From NCBI GenBank assembly GCA_003563255.1, contig PWSL01000254.1, forward strand, positions 1 to 8,003: 8,003 nucleotides of DNA, in the 5' to 3' direction. This document shows, piece by piece, positions 1-5,902 of this stretch (position 1 is its first letter; each line of letters opens with the position of its first letter). The stretch comes from Desulfonatronospira sp. GTDB taxonomy: Bacteria > Desulfobacterota > Desulfovibrionia > Desulfovibrionales > Desulfonatronovibrionaceae. The notes below the pieces were generated by a model. That model did no database searches. It saw nothing but the letters and a program-made list of their open reading frames with translations, and was not told where the DNA came from. A program made the translations under genes and the position numbers.

Positions 1-152
1 CCCATGATCCCGGCCATGGGGGTTCGGATCACGTGACTCATATTGGCCAGGAATTCGCTCTTGGCCCTGCAGGCCGCCTCGGCCTGCTCCTTGGCTACTA
101 TAAGCTCAATCTCGTCTTTTTTACGTTTATCTATCCTGAACTGCTTCGTAAA
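1..152 (-). pseudogene. Histidine kinase fragment (HisKA start), 5'-truncated
   Basis: Read on the minus strand, this stretch gives a coiled linker (RKKDEIEL, then AKEQAEAA) followed by a HisKA dimerisation box: [10 protein letters not shown] with the phospho-acceptor His at 35-33, then [11 protein letters not shown] running off the left edge. This is the usual junction between a PAS or linker segment and the kinase core of hybrid sensor kinases. The frame is closed by a TGA at 155-153, and between that stop and the H-box there is no ATG, GTG or TTG start, so no sensor domain is attached in frame. Another frame carries readable sequence upstream (ending EAVQDR before a TAA at 129-127), so a frameshift in the A-rich tract near 121-135 is an alternative to true truncation. 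The residue after the His is Val instead of the near-invariant Glu, and the later Asn is Ala, which also suggests decay. The gene continues past position 1, so its 3' state is unknown. Confidence 0.6.
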
Positions 153-220
153 TCAACAGTTGCTTATCCAGACTCGTTTCAGGTGCATACGCTCTGGGCC
201 TTGCTGCAGCTTTTTTGGGC

Positions 221-250
221 TTGATTTCGGGGCAAAAATCTGAATATATC
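221..250 (+). promoter_or_regulatory. Possible sigma-70-type promoter for the four-helix gene
   Basis: A TTGATT (221-226) resembles a -35 box and an AT-rich ATATATC (244-250) lies 17-18 bases further on in the place of a -10 box. Transcription would begin near 257, giving a leader of only about 12 bases that still contains the GGTGA ribosome-binding match ahead of the ATG at 269. Both boxes match the consensus at about four of six positions, so this is a weak candidate. The rest of 153-268 shows no gene. Confidence 0.25.
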
Positions 251-268
251 CAGGGCATGGGTGAGCAT

Positions 269-1153
269 ATGATCATACCTGCCCACGGCGGGTTCAAAAA
301 GCTGCGCAGCTTCGCGGTATCACTGGCCGTGCATGACGGCACGGTGATTTTCTGTGAAAGATTTATCCGCAAAACCTCCAGGACCAGGGACCAGATGGAG
401 CAGGCCGCCAGAAGCGGAGTACAGAATATTGTGGAAGGGTCCCTGGCTTCAGGCACCTCGAAAAAAACCGAGCTGAAGCTGACCAACGTGGCCAGGGCCA
501 GCCTGGGAGAGCTGATCCAGGACTACCAGGACTATCTGCGCCAGAGAGGCCTGCAGATCTGGGACAAGGATTCCAGGATAGTCCTGGCCATGCGCCGGCG
601 CCTGGCCGGGAGACTCCCTCCCCCACAAAACGCCCCGTACCCGGACAAAGTCTCGCACCAGGCTCAGGAATTTCTGGATGAGCCACTGCTGGCTGCCCTG
701 ACAGCCATGCGCATAAAGCCCGCAGAGACCTGCGCCAACATCATGCTCTGTCTGACCAACCAGGCAAGCTTCCTGCTGGGCAGGCAGCTTAAGCGTCTGG
801 AAAAGGATTTTCTGGAAAAGGGCGGGATAACCGAGCGTATGTATCATGCCCGGTCCCGGTCCAGGCAGGGAGGAGTCCGGGAGCCTGCAGCGCCCTGGAA
901 TCCGGAAGCGAGGGCTCTGGGCATGTCGGACACGTCGGACATGTCGGACTACTCAGACCTGTCGGACATGTCGGACACGTCGGACACGTCGGACACGTCG
1001 GACATGTCGGACTACTCAGACCTGTCGGACATGTCGGACACGTCTGACACGTCTGACACGTCTGACCTGTCGGACTACTCAGACCTGTCGGACACGTCGG
1101 ACACGTCGGACACGTCGGACCTGTCGGACCAATCAGACACCTCGCCCTTTTAG
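269..1153 (+). CDS. Four-helix-bundle protein with suffix domain and (x-Ser-Asp)n repeat tail
   Basis: The protein (294 aa from ATG 269) begins with a short IPAHGG segment. It continues as a four-helix bundle (about residues 10-95) with the signatures SRTRDQMEQAARSG, NIVEGS and TNVARASLGEL, typical of the 23S-rRNA-intervening-sequence (S23)/Avd-like superfamily. A second conserved block at about 145-195 (RIKPAETCANIMLCLTNQ...FLEKGGITERMY) fits what I remember as the four helix bundle suffix domain. Residues 219-290 are 24 tandem x-S-D triplets, ending TSPF. The molecular role of such stand-alone proteins is unknown; diversity-generating-retroelement Avd is a relative, but no reverse transcriptase or template repeat is visible. 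There is no signal peptide or membrane segment. I chose ATG 269 because GGTGA at 260-264 is well placed; ATG 257 or TTG 215 would add 4 or 18 residues. It is the only plus-strand gene in view, flanked by a broken kinase and a convergent kinase, which suggests an independently acquired gene. Confidence 0.88.
   Translation: MIIPAHGGFKKLRSFAVSLAVHDGTVIFCERFIRKTSRTRDQMEQAARSGVQNIVEGSLASGTSKKTELKLTNVARASLGELIQDYQDYLRQRGLQIWDKDSRIVLAMRRRLAGRLPPPQNAPYPDKVSHQAQEFLDEPLLAALTAMRIKPAETCANIMLCLTNQASFLLGRQLKRLEKDFLEKGGITERMYHARSRSRQGGVREPAAPWNPEARALGMSDTSDMSDYSDLSDMSDTSDTSDTSDMSDYSDLSDMSDTSDTSDTSDLSDYSDLSDTSDTSDTSDLSDQSDTSPF
923..1138 (+). repeat. Coding minisatellite: 24 tandem 9-bp units (NNN-TCN-GAC)
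   Basis: There are exactly 24 contiguous 9-bp units with no indels. The first codon varies among ATG, ACG, TAC, CTG and CAA, and the last six bases are TCG GAC, or TCA/TCT GAC in some units. The variable residues read M T, then M Y L M T T T, M Y L M T T T, L Y L T T T, L Q. A 63-bp (seven-unit) higher-order repeat is therefore present at 941-1003 and 1004-1066, followed by a six-unit copy at 1067-1120 that lacks one M unit. TAC and CAA units always use TCA for Ser, and three consecutive ACG units (1040-1066) use TCT, so unit variants have been copied as blocks. The 9-bp period keeps the frame open whatever the copy number. Confidence 0.97.
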
Positions 1154-3444
1154 CCCTCCTGCAGAAGTGAGCGGATCAGCCTGGAAAACTCCCCCATGCT
1201 GAAAGGCTTCTGCATCACGGCATCAGCCTGACTGCCGCAGTGTTCCTGGATGTCTGCACCGGCGTGCCCGGTACACATGATTATGGGCAGGCCGGGTCTG
1301 AGCCCCCTGACGCTTTTGACCAGGTCTTCCCCAGATATCCCCGGCATACTTAGATCCGTTACCAAAAGGTCATACCCGTCGGGATCCCTGCGCAACATCT
1401 CCAGGGCCTGCTCTCCACTGGAAATACCCCTGACCTTGTAACCAAGACTTTCTAAGGCCCGCACACCCCAAAGGACAATATCCTCCTGGTCATCCACAAA
1501 AAGTATGCTTCCCCGTCCTCTCTCCATCCCCCCGGATTGATACTCCAGCCGTGCCGAGGCGGGGACGTGTACAGCAGCCTCCTGTAAAGCGGGGATATAG
1601 ACTCTGAACAGGCTTCCCTTCCCTGGTGTGCTGACGACCTCTATATGCCCGGCTAGTTCCTGCACTATCCCGTGGACCACTGAGAGTCCCAGGCCTGTGC
1701 CCTTGCCTCTGGGCTTTGTGGAAAAGAATGGGTCGAAAATTCGCTCCAGAATTTCCGGCTCCATGCCATACCCGGAATCCTGGACCTCCAGGAGCAGATA
1801 CCTGCCCGGGGCCAGGTCATGGCCGGCTTCCATGCAGAAATCGTTCAGATCTGCAACCTTCAGACCCACGCTTATATCCCCCCCCTTTGGCATGGCCTGC
1901 AGGGCGTTGGTGCACAGGTTCATGGCTATCTGGTGGATCCAGACCGGATCGGCTGTGACCATGGGAGTATCTTCTTCTATGTCCGAATTCACCTGGATAT
2001 TGGCTGGAACAGTGGCCCCCAGCAGCTTCAGGGCTTCTTTCAGGACGGGCTCGACCTGCATGGGCGCCTTGACTGTCTCCTTCTGCCCGCTGAAGGTCAA
2101 AATCTGCTGCACCAGGTCCCTTGCCCGCTGCACAGTGCCCAGGGCGCTTTGCAGGTACTCCCTGGGGCGTCCATGGTCAGGCATTTTAAGCAGGGCCAGT
2201 TCGGTAAAGCCCTGGATACCCATCAGGGAATTGTTGAAATCATGGGCTATCCCCCCGGCCAGTGTGCCGATGGCCTCCATTTTCTGGGCCTGCTGCAGCT
2301 GTTTCTGGAGATGCTGCCTTTCGGTGATATCCCGGACCATGAGCACGTAATTGACAATCACACCGCTTTGTTTGTTTTTAACCGGGGAAACAGACACTTC
2401 CACCTCCCGGGTGTAGTCGTTTTTGTCAACCAGCGTCAGCTGTTTCCTCAGTGGAGCCCTGTCCCTGTCTTCATAAATCCCGCCGCCCGGTTCCATGTCG
2501 GCGTACATTGCCTCCTTGAGCTTGGTTATGAGTTCACTGGCCTTGAAACCGCTGGTTTCGTCAAAAAAAGGATTGACGTAAACCACCTTGAGGCTGCTGT
2601 CCGTGAGAACTATTCCCTCCCCGCTCTGCTCCAGGGCCTCGGCCTGCATTGATGTCTGTTCCAGAAGCTCCACCAGCTTGTTTTCAACCCGCTTCTGCTG
2701 CGTAACATCCTGAAAGACTCCGCTGATCACCCCGGGGCTGTCCATACCCGACATCTGGCCCTGTATCCTGATAAAACGCTCTTCCCGGTCTCTGCGCCTG
2801 AAACTTAGATCCATTGAAAACAATTTATCTGGAGCAAGGGTACGCAACCTGCTTTCCAGGTTATTCATATCCCCCGGGGAGAGGTGGTTCTGCATAACCT
2901 CGCTTTCCATGGGCTCCTGCCCAGGGGTATATCCCAAAAGTTCCATGGCGGAGGGAGATAAAAAAAAGTGCCCGGTAAGAGGATTATATTCCCAGTAACC
3001 AAGACCAGCCCTGGACGCGGTACTGACAAAGTGCTGCTGACACCCGCCGGCATAAGCGCTGTGGCTGATTCTGAAGCGGACCCTGGCGGCAAGTTCTCTT
3101 TGATCCAGAGGTTTGAAACATATCTCATCCAGACCCAGGCCGGCCGCCTCCTGACAGGCCCTAAGATCCGTCCGGCTCAAGTCGGCCAGCAAAACAAGTC
3201 TGGCATCCATTTTCCACTTGTGCTCTCCCATGAGACGCACCAGTTCCAGCCAGGACATATCGGAAATGAACTGGTCAAGAATGATGAGGGTAAAGGGCCT
3301 TGCCCGGCAAATTTTCAGGGCTTCACTCCCTGAAAAGACTTCCTGCACCTGACTGCGCATCAGTCCTGACAGATCAAGGGCCTGCAAAACCTTTTCCCGG
3401 TCCCCGGCTTGAAGGCCTACAAGCAGAATTGGCCTGGCCTGCAT
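1150..3444 (-). CDS. Soluble hybrid sensor histidine kinase (REC-PAS-PAS-HisKA-HATPase-REC)
   Basis: This 764-aa cytoplasmic hybrid kinase has no membrane segments. Residues 1-125 are a receiver-like domain with the phospho-acceptor position at D57 (IILDQFISD) and K111, but LLVGLQ stands where the acidic pair normally sits. Two PAS domains follow: about 145-255, ending FQDVTQQKR, and about 268-378, ending VRDITERQ. The HisKA box GGIAHDFNN has the phospho-accepting H401. The ATPase domain shows N509/N513, DSGYG (D556), the F-box FDPFFSTK and GKGTGLGLS (582-586). The C-terminal receiver (about 645-764) has D651/D652, D697, T725 and K746. The ATG is preceded by GAGGT at a good distance. The gene starts 21 bp after the single-domain receiver, so the two are almost certainly cotranscribed and the receiver may be its output partner. 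The signal sensed is unknown. Its TAA (1152-1150) overlaps the TAG of the convergent four-helix gene. Confidence 0.95.
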   Translation of the reverse strand: MQARPILLVGLQAGDREKVLQALDLSGLMRSQVQEVFSGSEALKICRARPFTLIILDQFISDMSWLELVRLMGEHKWKMDARLVLLADLSRTDLRACQEAAGLGLDEICFKPLDQRELAARVRFRISHSAYAGGCQQHFVSTASRAGLGYWEYNPLTGHFFLSPSAMELLGYTPGQEPMESEVMQNHLSPGDMNNLESRLRTLAPDKLFSMDLSFRRRDREERFIRIQGQMSGMDSPGVISGVFQDVTQQKRVENKLVELLEQTSMQAEALEQSGEGIVLTDSSLKVVYVNPFFDETSGFKASELITKLKEAMYADMEPGGGIYEDRDRAPLRKQLTLVDKNDYTREVEVSVSPVKNKQSGVIVNYVLMVRDITERQHLQKQLQQAQKMEAIGTLAGGIAHDFNNSLMGIQGFTELALLKMPDHGRPREYLQSALGTVQRARDLVQQILTFSGQKETVKAPMQVEPVLKEALKLLGATVPANIQVNSDIEEDTPMVTADPVWIHQIAMNLCTNALQAMPKGGDISVGLKVADLNDFCMEAGHDLAPGRYLLLEVQDSGYGMEPEILERIFDPFFSTKPRGKGTGLGLSVVHGIVQELAGHIEVVSTPGKGSLFRVYIPALQEAAVHVPASARLEYQSGGMERGRGSILFVDDQEDIVLWGVRALESLGYKVRGISSGEQALEMLRRDPDGYDLLVTDLSMPGISGEDLVKSVRGLRPGLPIIMCTGHAGADIQEHCGSQADAVMQKPFSMGEFSRLIRSLLQEG

Positions 3445-3465
3445 AGTTACCTCTAGTCAGTTTTC

Positions 3466-3873
3466 TCAAATGCTTTTGAGATTAAAACCGAGCTTTTCCA
3501 ACTCCTCATAAAGCTTTTGCTCCCGGATGGGCTTGACCAGGTAGGAACTGGCTCCGCCGGAGTAAAAGGCCCGCACCACGTTGCGGGGATCATCCAGGGC
3601 GCTGACCATGATCACCTTGGTCTCCCCGAAGCCCACAATCCCCCGGGAACGCTCATAATCCCTGATCTGCTGCAATGCATCCTGGCCGTCAAGGTCAGGC
3701 ATCATAATATCCAAAAGAATCAGGTCGTAAGGTTTCTTTTCCTCCCAGGCCATTCTGAAACAATCTACTGCTTCCTTCCCGGTGGTAGCCTCGTCGCATT
3801 CCCCATATTGCTGCATAAGCCTTTCCAGGCTTTTCCTGGTAACAAAATCATCTTCCGCAATAAGAACTCTCAT
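3466..3873 (-). CDS. Single-domain response regulator (CheY-like receiver)
   Basis: The 135-aa protein is one receiver domain with no output domain. Key residues, numbered from ATG 3873, are E7/D8/D9 in the acidic pocket, phospho-acceptor D55 within LILLDIMMPD, S91 in the Thr/Ser switch position (MVSALDD) and K114 (LVKPI). A longer-than-usual segment (YERSRGIVGFGETK) sits between alpha-3 and beta-4, as in stand-alone receivers paired with hybrid kinases. The GTG at 3879 is in frame two codons earlier, but ATG 3873 has AGAGGGG at ideal spacing and is preferred. The next gene, the hybrid kinase, starts 21 bp after its stop. It could be a phosphorelay intermediate, or a CheY acting on the flagellar motor; the close coupling to the kinase favours the first. 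Confidence 0.93.
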   Translation of the reverse strand: MRVLIAEDDFVTRKSLERLMQQYGECDEATTGKEAVDCFRMAWEEKKPYDLILLDIMMPDLDGQDALQQIRDYERSRGIVGFGETKVIMVSALDDPRNVVRAFYSGGASSYLVKPIREQKLYEELEKLGFNLKSI

Positions 3874-3932
3874 AAACACCCCTCTAACTCCAACTTATTA
3901 GTTTCAAACGCGGACCATGCCCGAAACCCAAG

Positions 3933-3968
3933 ATAATACAGTGCTCTTATCCCGGTTGGGACAGTCCC
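3933..3968 (-). promoter_or_regulatory. Possible promoter and operator-like dyad ahead of the receiver/kinase pair
   Basis: The 204-bp gap between cheB and the receiver (3874-4077) holds no gene. On the minus strand a TATTAT (3938-3933) could serve as a -10 box about 60 bases before the receiver start. The perfect odd dyad GGGAC-A-GTCCC (3958-3968 on the plus strand) falls where the -35 box would be, as an operator would. No good -35 hexamer is visible, so a promoter here would need an activator or may not exist. Confidence 0.25.
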
Positions 3969-4018
3969 CGCGACAACATTTTTTTGGTTACTGCAATCTC
4001 TCAAACATCTCAGCGACG

Positions 4019-4036
4019 AAAAAACCGGTACCCCGG
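4019..4036 (-). terminator. Candidate terminator after cheB
   Basis: On the minus strand, about 42 bases beyond the cheB stop, CCGG-GGTA-CCGG forms a short all-GC stem with a four-base loop followed directly by six T. The T-tract and position suit an intrinsic terminator separating the che block from the receiver/kinase pair. The stem is only four base pairs, so termination may be partial. Confidence 0.4.
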
Positions 4037-4077
4037 AGGTCAATAATAAGGTTCGCTGTAGTGCTGACGTTTATTGT

Positions 4078-5160
4078 CTATTTCAAGGCCTTGAGCACCT
4101 GAGATGCTATCTTTTCCAGAGGCAGTTCCTCATCCACCGCCCCCAGTTTTCTGGCCTCCTGGGGCATGCCGTAGACCACGCAGCTTGCCTCATTCTGACC
4201 TATGGTATAGGCCCCTGCATCGTGCAGTTCCTTCATCCCGCTGGCCCCGTCCGAACCCATCCCGGTCATGATCACCCCCACGGCGTTTTTCCCGGCATAC
4301 CTGGCTGCAGAACGGAAAAGCACATCCACCGATGGCCTGTGCCTGGATACCAGGGGACCGTCCTTGATCTGGACGTAGTACCTGGCCCCGCTGCGTTTTA
4401 AAAGCAGGTGCCTGTTGCCCTGGGCTATTACCGCCCTGCCCCGCAGGACCGGATCATTGTCTGCAGCCTCCTTGACGCTGATGGTGCAGATACCGTCAAG
4501 CCTCTGGGCAAAGGCCCTGGTGAAATGTTCCGGCATGTGCTGCACCACCACAATTCCAGGACAGTCCAGGGGCATGGCTTCCAAAAGTATTCTCAAGGCC
4601 TCGGTCCCACCGGTGGAAGCCCCTACCACCACCACCCTGTCCGTGGTCTGAAACATTTCCCTGCCTTTGGCGGGCCCTGGAATGACTGCATCTGCGCTCA
4701 ACTTGGGCTCTATGCGCATGGACTTTCCCGACGGCCTGCGCCGTTTTGCGGACAGGTCCGCCTGAAAGGCCGCTTTGACCGCATCCACTATGCGCACCCT
4801 GGCTTCTTCAAAAAACTTTTTTGTACCCAGCCTGGGCTTGGTGATGATTTCCACGGCCCCGGCATCCATGGCCTGCAGGGTCAGTTCGGAATTCTTCTCG
4901 GTCAGGGAAGAGCAGATAATCACCGGCATGGGGTGCTGGCTCATGATCTTGCGCAGAAAAGTGAGCCCGTCCATGCGGGGCATTTCTATATCCAGGGTGA
5001 TCACATCCGGAACGTCCGACTCCATCTTTTTGGCGGCTACGAAAGGGTCCGAAGCCGTGGCCATAACCTGGATCTCTGGATCTGAATCAAGAATGTCGGC
5101 CAGGGCCTGGCGTACCAAGGCGGAGTCATCAACGATCATGACCCGAATTTTTTTGCTCAT
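4078..5160 (-). CDS. cheB: Chemotaxis response regulator protein-glutamate methylesterase CheB
   Basis: CheB removes methyl groups from receptor glutamates and can deamidate receptor glutamines; phosphorylation of its receiver by CheA relieves autoinhibition. The 360-aa protein has the full architecture. The receiver spans about 1-125 with D11/D12, phospho-acceptor D57 ([12 protein letters not shown]) and K108. A basic linker covers about 135-165. The methylesterase domain (about 172-360) has the Ser-His-Asp triad S182 (GASTGG), H208 (VQHMP) and D304 (MGSDGA). The three catalytic residues are spaced exactly as in the enterobacterial enzyme, offset by 18 positions. The start is [13 protein letters not shown] at ATG 5160; its Shine-Dalgarno (AGGCGA) is modest and lies in a small inverted repeat. 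It is 66 bp downstream of cheD. All key residues are intact. Confidence 0.98.
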   Translation of the reverse strand: MSKKIRVMIVDDSALVRQALADILDSDPEIQVMATASDPFVAAKKMESDVPDVITLDIEMPRMDGLTFLRKIMSQHPMPVIICSSLTEKNSELTLQAMDAGAVEIITKPRLGTKKFFEEARVRIVDAVKAAFQADLSAKRRRPSGKSMRIEPKLSADAVIPGPAKGREMFQTTDRVVVVGASTGGTEALRILLEAMPLDCPGIVVVQHMPEHFTRAFAQRLDGICTISVKEAADNDPVLRGRAVIAQGNRHLLLKRSGARYYVQIKDGPLVSRHRPSVDVLFRSAARYAGKNAVGVIMTGMGSDGASGMKELHDAGAYTIGQNEASCVVYGMPQEARKLGAVDEELPLEKIASQVLKALK

Positions 5161-5161
5161 G

Positions 5162-5182
5162 ATTTATCGCCTGAAGATAAAT
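5162..5182 (-). promoter_or_regulatory. Inverted repeat enclosing the cheB ribosome-binding site
   Basis: The perfect 7-bp arms ATTTATC (5162-5168) and GATAAAT (5176-5182) flank a seven-base loop. In the mRNA the arms lie just before the cheB start codon, and the AGGC part of the Shine-Dalgarno is in the loop. Such an AT-rich stem could tune cheB translation. It may also be chance, because the arms are low in GC. Confidence 0.35.
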
Positions 5183-5226
5183 GGTTAACTGTGCCGGAAA
5201 AATCCCTGGAGGCGGTTTAAAACTGA

Positions 5227-5745
5227 CTACCGGAAGCTGGAGTTGATTTTTTTCACCCACACCTCTCCCAGAGCGGGATAAAACACCAGCCTCCTGCCCT
5301 TACCTCCGCCCACCTCCACCACCCGGGGCCTGATATTGAAACTTTTCAGAGTGTGCAGGGCGCACAACACGTTTGACTCCCCCACACTTCGGCACAGGCC
5401 CCGCTCATAAACATCCGGGGTATACATACGCGAGCCTCCGAAGACCTTGACCTCCAGGTCCATGGGTCTCTGGTCCATACCAGAAAACCTCTCCAGAACC
5501 TCTTTTATGCTGCTTCGCACATACCACCCCGGGCCGTGGTCGAAATGGGCGTACCCGGAAGCAGGATCCGGAAGCACGGCATGGGTGATGGCCCCAACCT
5601 GCAGTTCCGAAGAGTAGAAGGTCACGGACACGCATGATCCCAGCACAGTGATCACGGCTACCGGCCGATTGTCTGAAAAAAAGAATTCCCCCTGCTTCAG
5701 ATAGATTCTGGGGCACTCAGAGTTTATTTTCAGGTCTTCCTGCAT
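5227..5745 (-). CDS. cheD: Chemoreceptor glutamine deamidase CheD
   Basis: CheD hydrolyses specific receptor glutamines to glutamate and in many bacteria also interacts with CheC phosphatase; no cheC is in this window. From ATG 5745 the protein is 172 aa. The catalytic signature VLGSCVSV contains nucleophile C38, T33 lies just before it, and H55 in ITHAVLP is exactly 17 residues after the Cys, as in Thermotoga CheD (C27/H44). The conserved stretches YLKQGEFFFSD, KVFGGSRMY and VVEVGGGKGRRLVF complete the fold. The start is uncertain. The frame is open up to a GTG at 5835, with an ATG at 5787 between, but the GTG abuts its GGAGGA with no spacing and lies inside a stable hairpin. ATG 5745 matches the usual N-terminus best but has only a distant AAGGTG. 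It lies between cheR and cheB, completing the receptor-modification set. Confidence 0.94.
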   Translation of the reverse strand: MQEDLKINSECPRIYLKQGEFFFSDNRPVAVITVLGSCVSVTFYSSELQVGAITHAVLPDPASGYAHFDHGPGWYVRSSIKEVLERFSGMDQRPMDLEVKVFGGSRMYTPDVYERGLCRSVGESNVLCALHTLKSFNIRPRVVEVGGGKGRRLVFYPALGEVWVKKINSSFR

Positions 5746-5827
5746 GCTGCAAACAACACCTTCAGTGCCAATATAACGATGATACATCGTATCTGTCTGG
5801 CTTTGCATGTCGCATGGAGGAAAGCAC

Positions 5828-5856
5828 TCCGGCACTCCTCCAGGCAGGAAGCCGGA
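5828..5856 (-). other. Stem-loop in the cheR-cheD intergenic region
   Basis: TCCGGC (5828-5833) pairs with GCCGGA (5851-5856), and within it TCCT (5836-5839) pairs with AGGA (5846-5849), leaving a six-base loop and a small internal asymmetry. There is no T-tract after it on the minus strand, so it is not an ordinary intrinsic terminator. It lies upstream of the preferred cheD start, in a 157-bp gap that otherwise holds no gene. It may act in mRNA processing or stability, or attenuate cheD. Confidence 0.45.
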
Positions 5857-5902
5857 AGCATTCCAGGCTGCAGTGAACAGAGAGACATCTTAAAAAAAAC
5901 AA

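Noticed and set aside
215..268. TTG 215 or ATG 257 as the start of the four-helix gene
   Set aside because: TTG 215 has no Shine-Dalgarno, and the AGGG before ATG 257 is only one base from the start codon. ATG 269 has GGTGA at correct distance and leaves the conserved IPxHGG segment at the N-terminus.
923..1138. CRISPR-like array
   Set aside because: The units are contiguous 9-mers with no spacers and lie inside a conserved reading frame.
269..1153. Diversity-generating retroelement with an Avd-type accessory protein
   Set aside because: The bundle is related to Avd, but there is no reverse transcriptase, template repeat or target protein in the window, and the protein carries the suffix block and repeat tail instead.
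846..1202. Second open frame through the repeat array giving an Arg-Thr-Cys-rich peptide
   Set aside because: A 9-bp repeat without stops opens all plus frames at once. The frame that continues the conserved four-helix domain is the real one.
1628..2652. Two overlapping plus-strand open frames (240 and 277 aa) opposite the hybrid kinase
   Set aside because: They lie over the PAS, HisKA and ATPase coding sequence and show no domain signature; they are shadows of the kinase codons.
4408..5085. Long plus-strand open frame (225 aa) opposite cheB
   Set aside because: It is antisense to a fully conserved cheB with an intact catalytic triad, and its translation is rich in His, Gly and Pro with no family motif. 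High GC at codon position 3 explains the open frame.
5746..5835. Longer CheD starting at GTG 5835
   Set aside because: The GGAGGA directly touches the GTG, the region forms a stem-loop, and the extra residues have no similarity to CheD N-termini that I recognise. It is kept as an alternative only.
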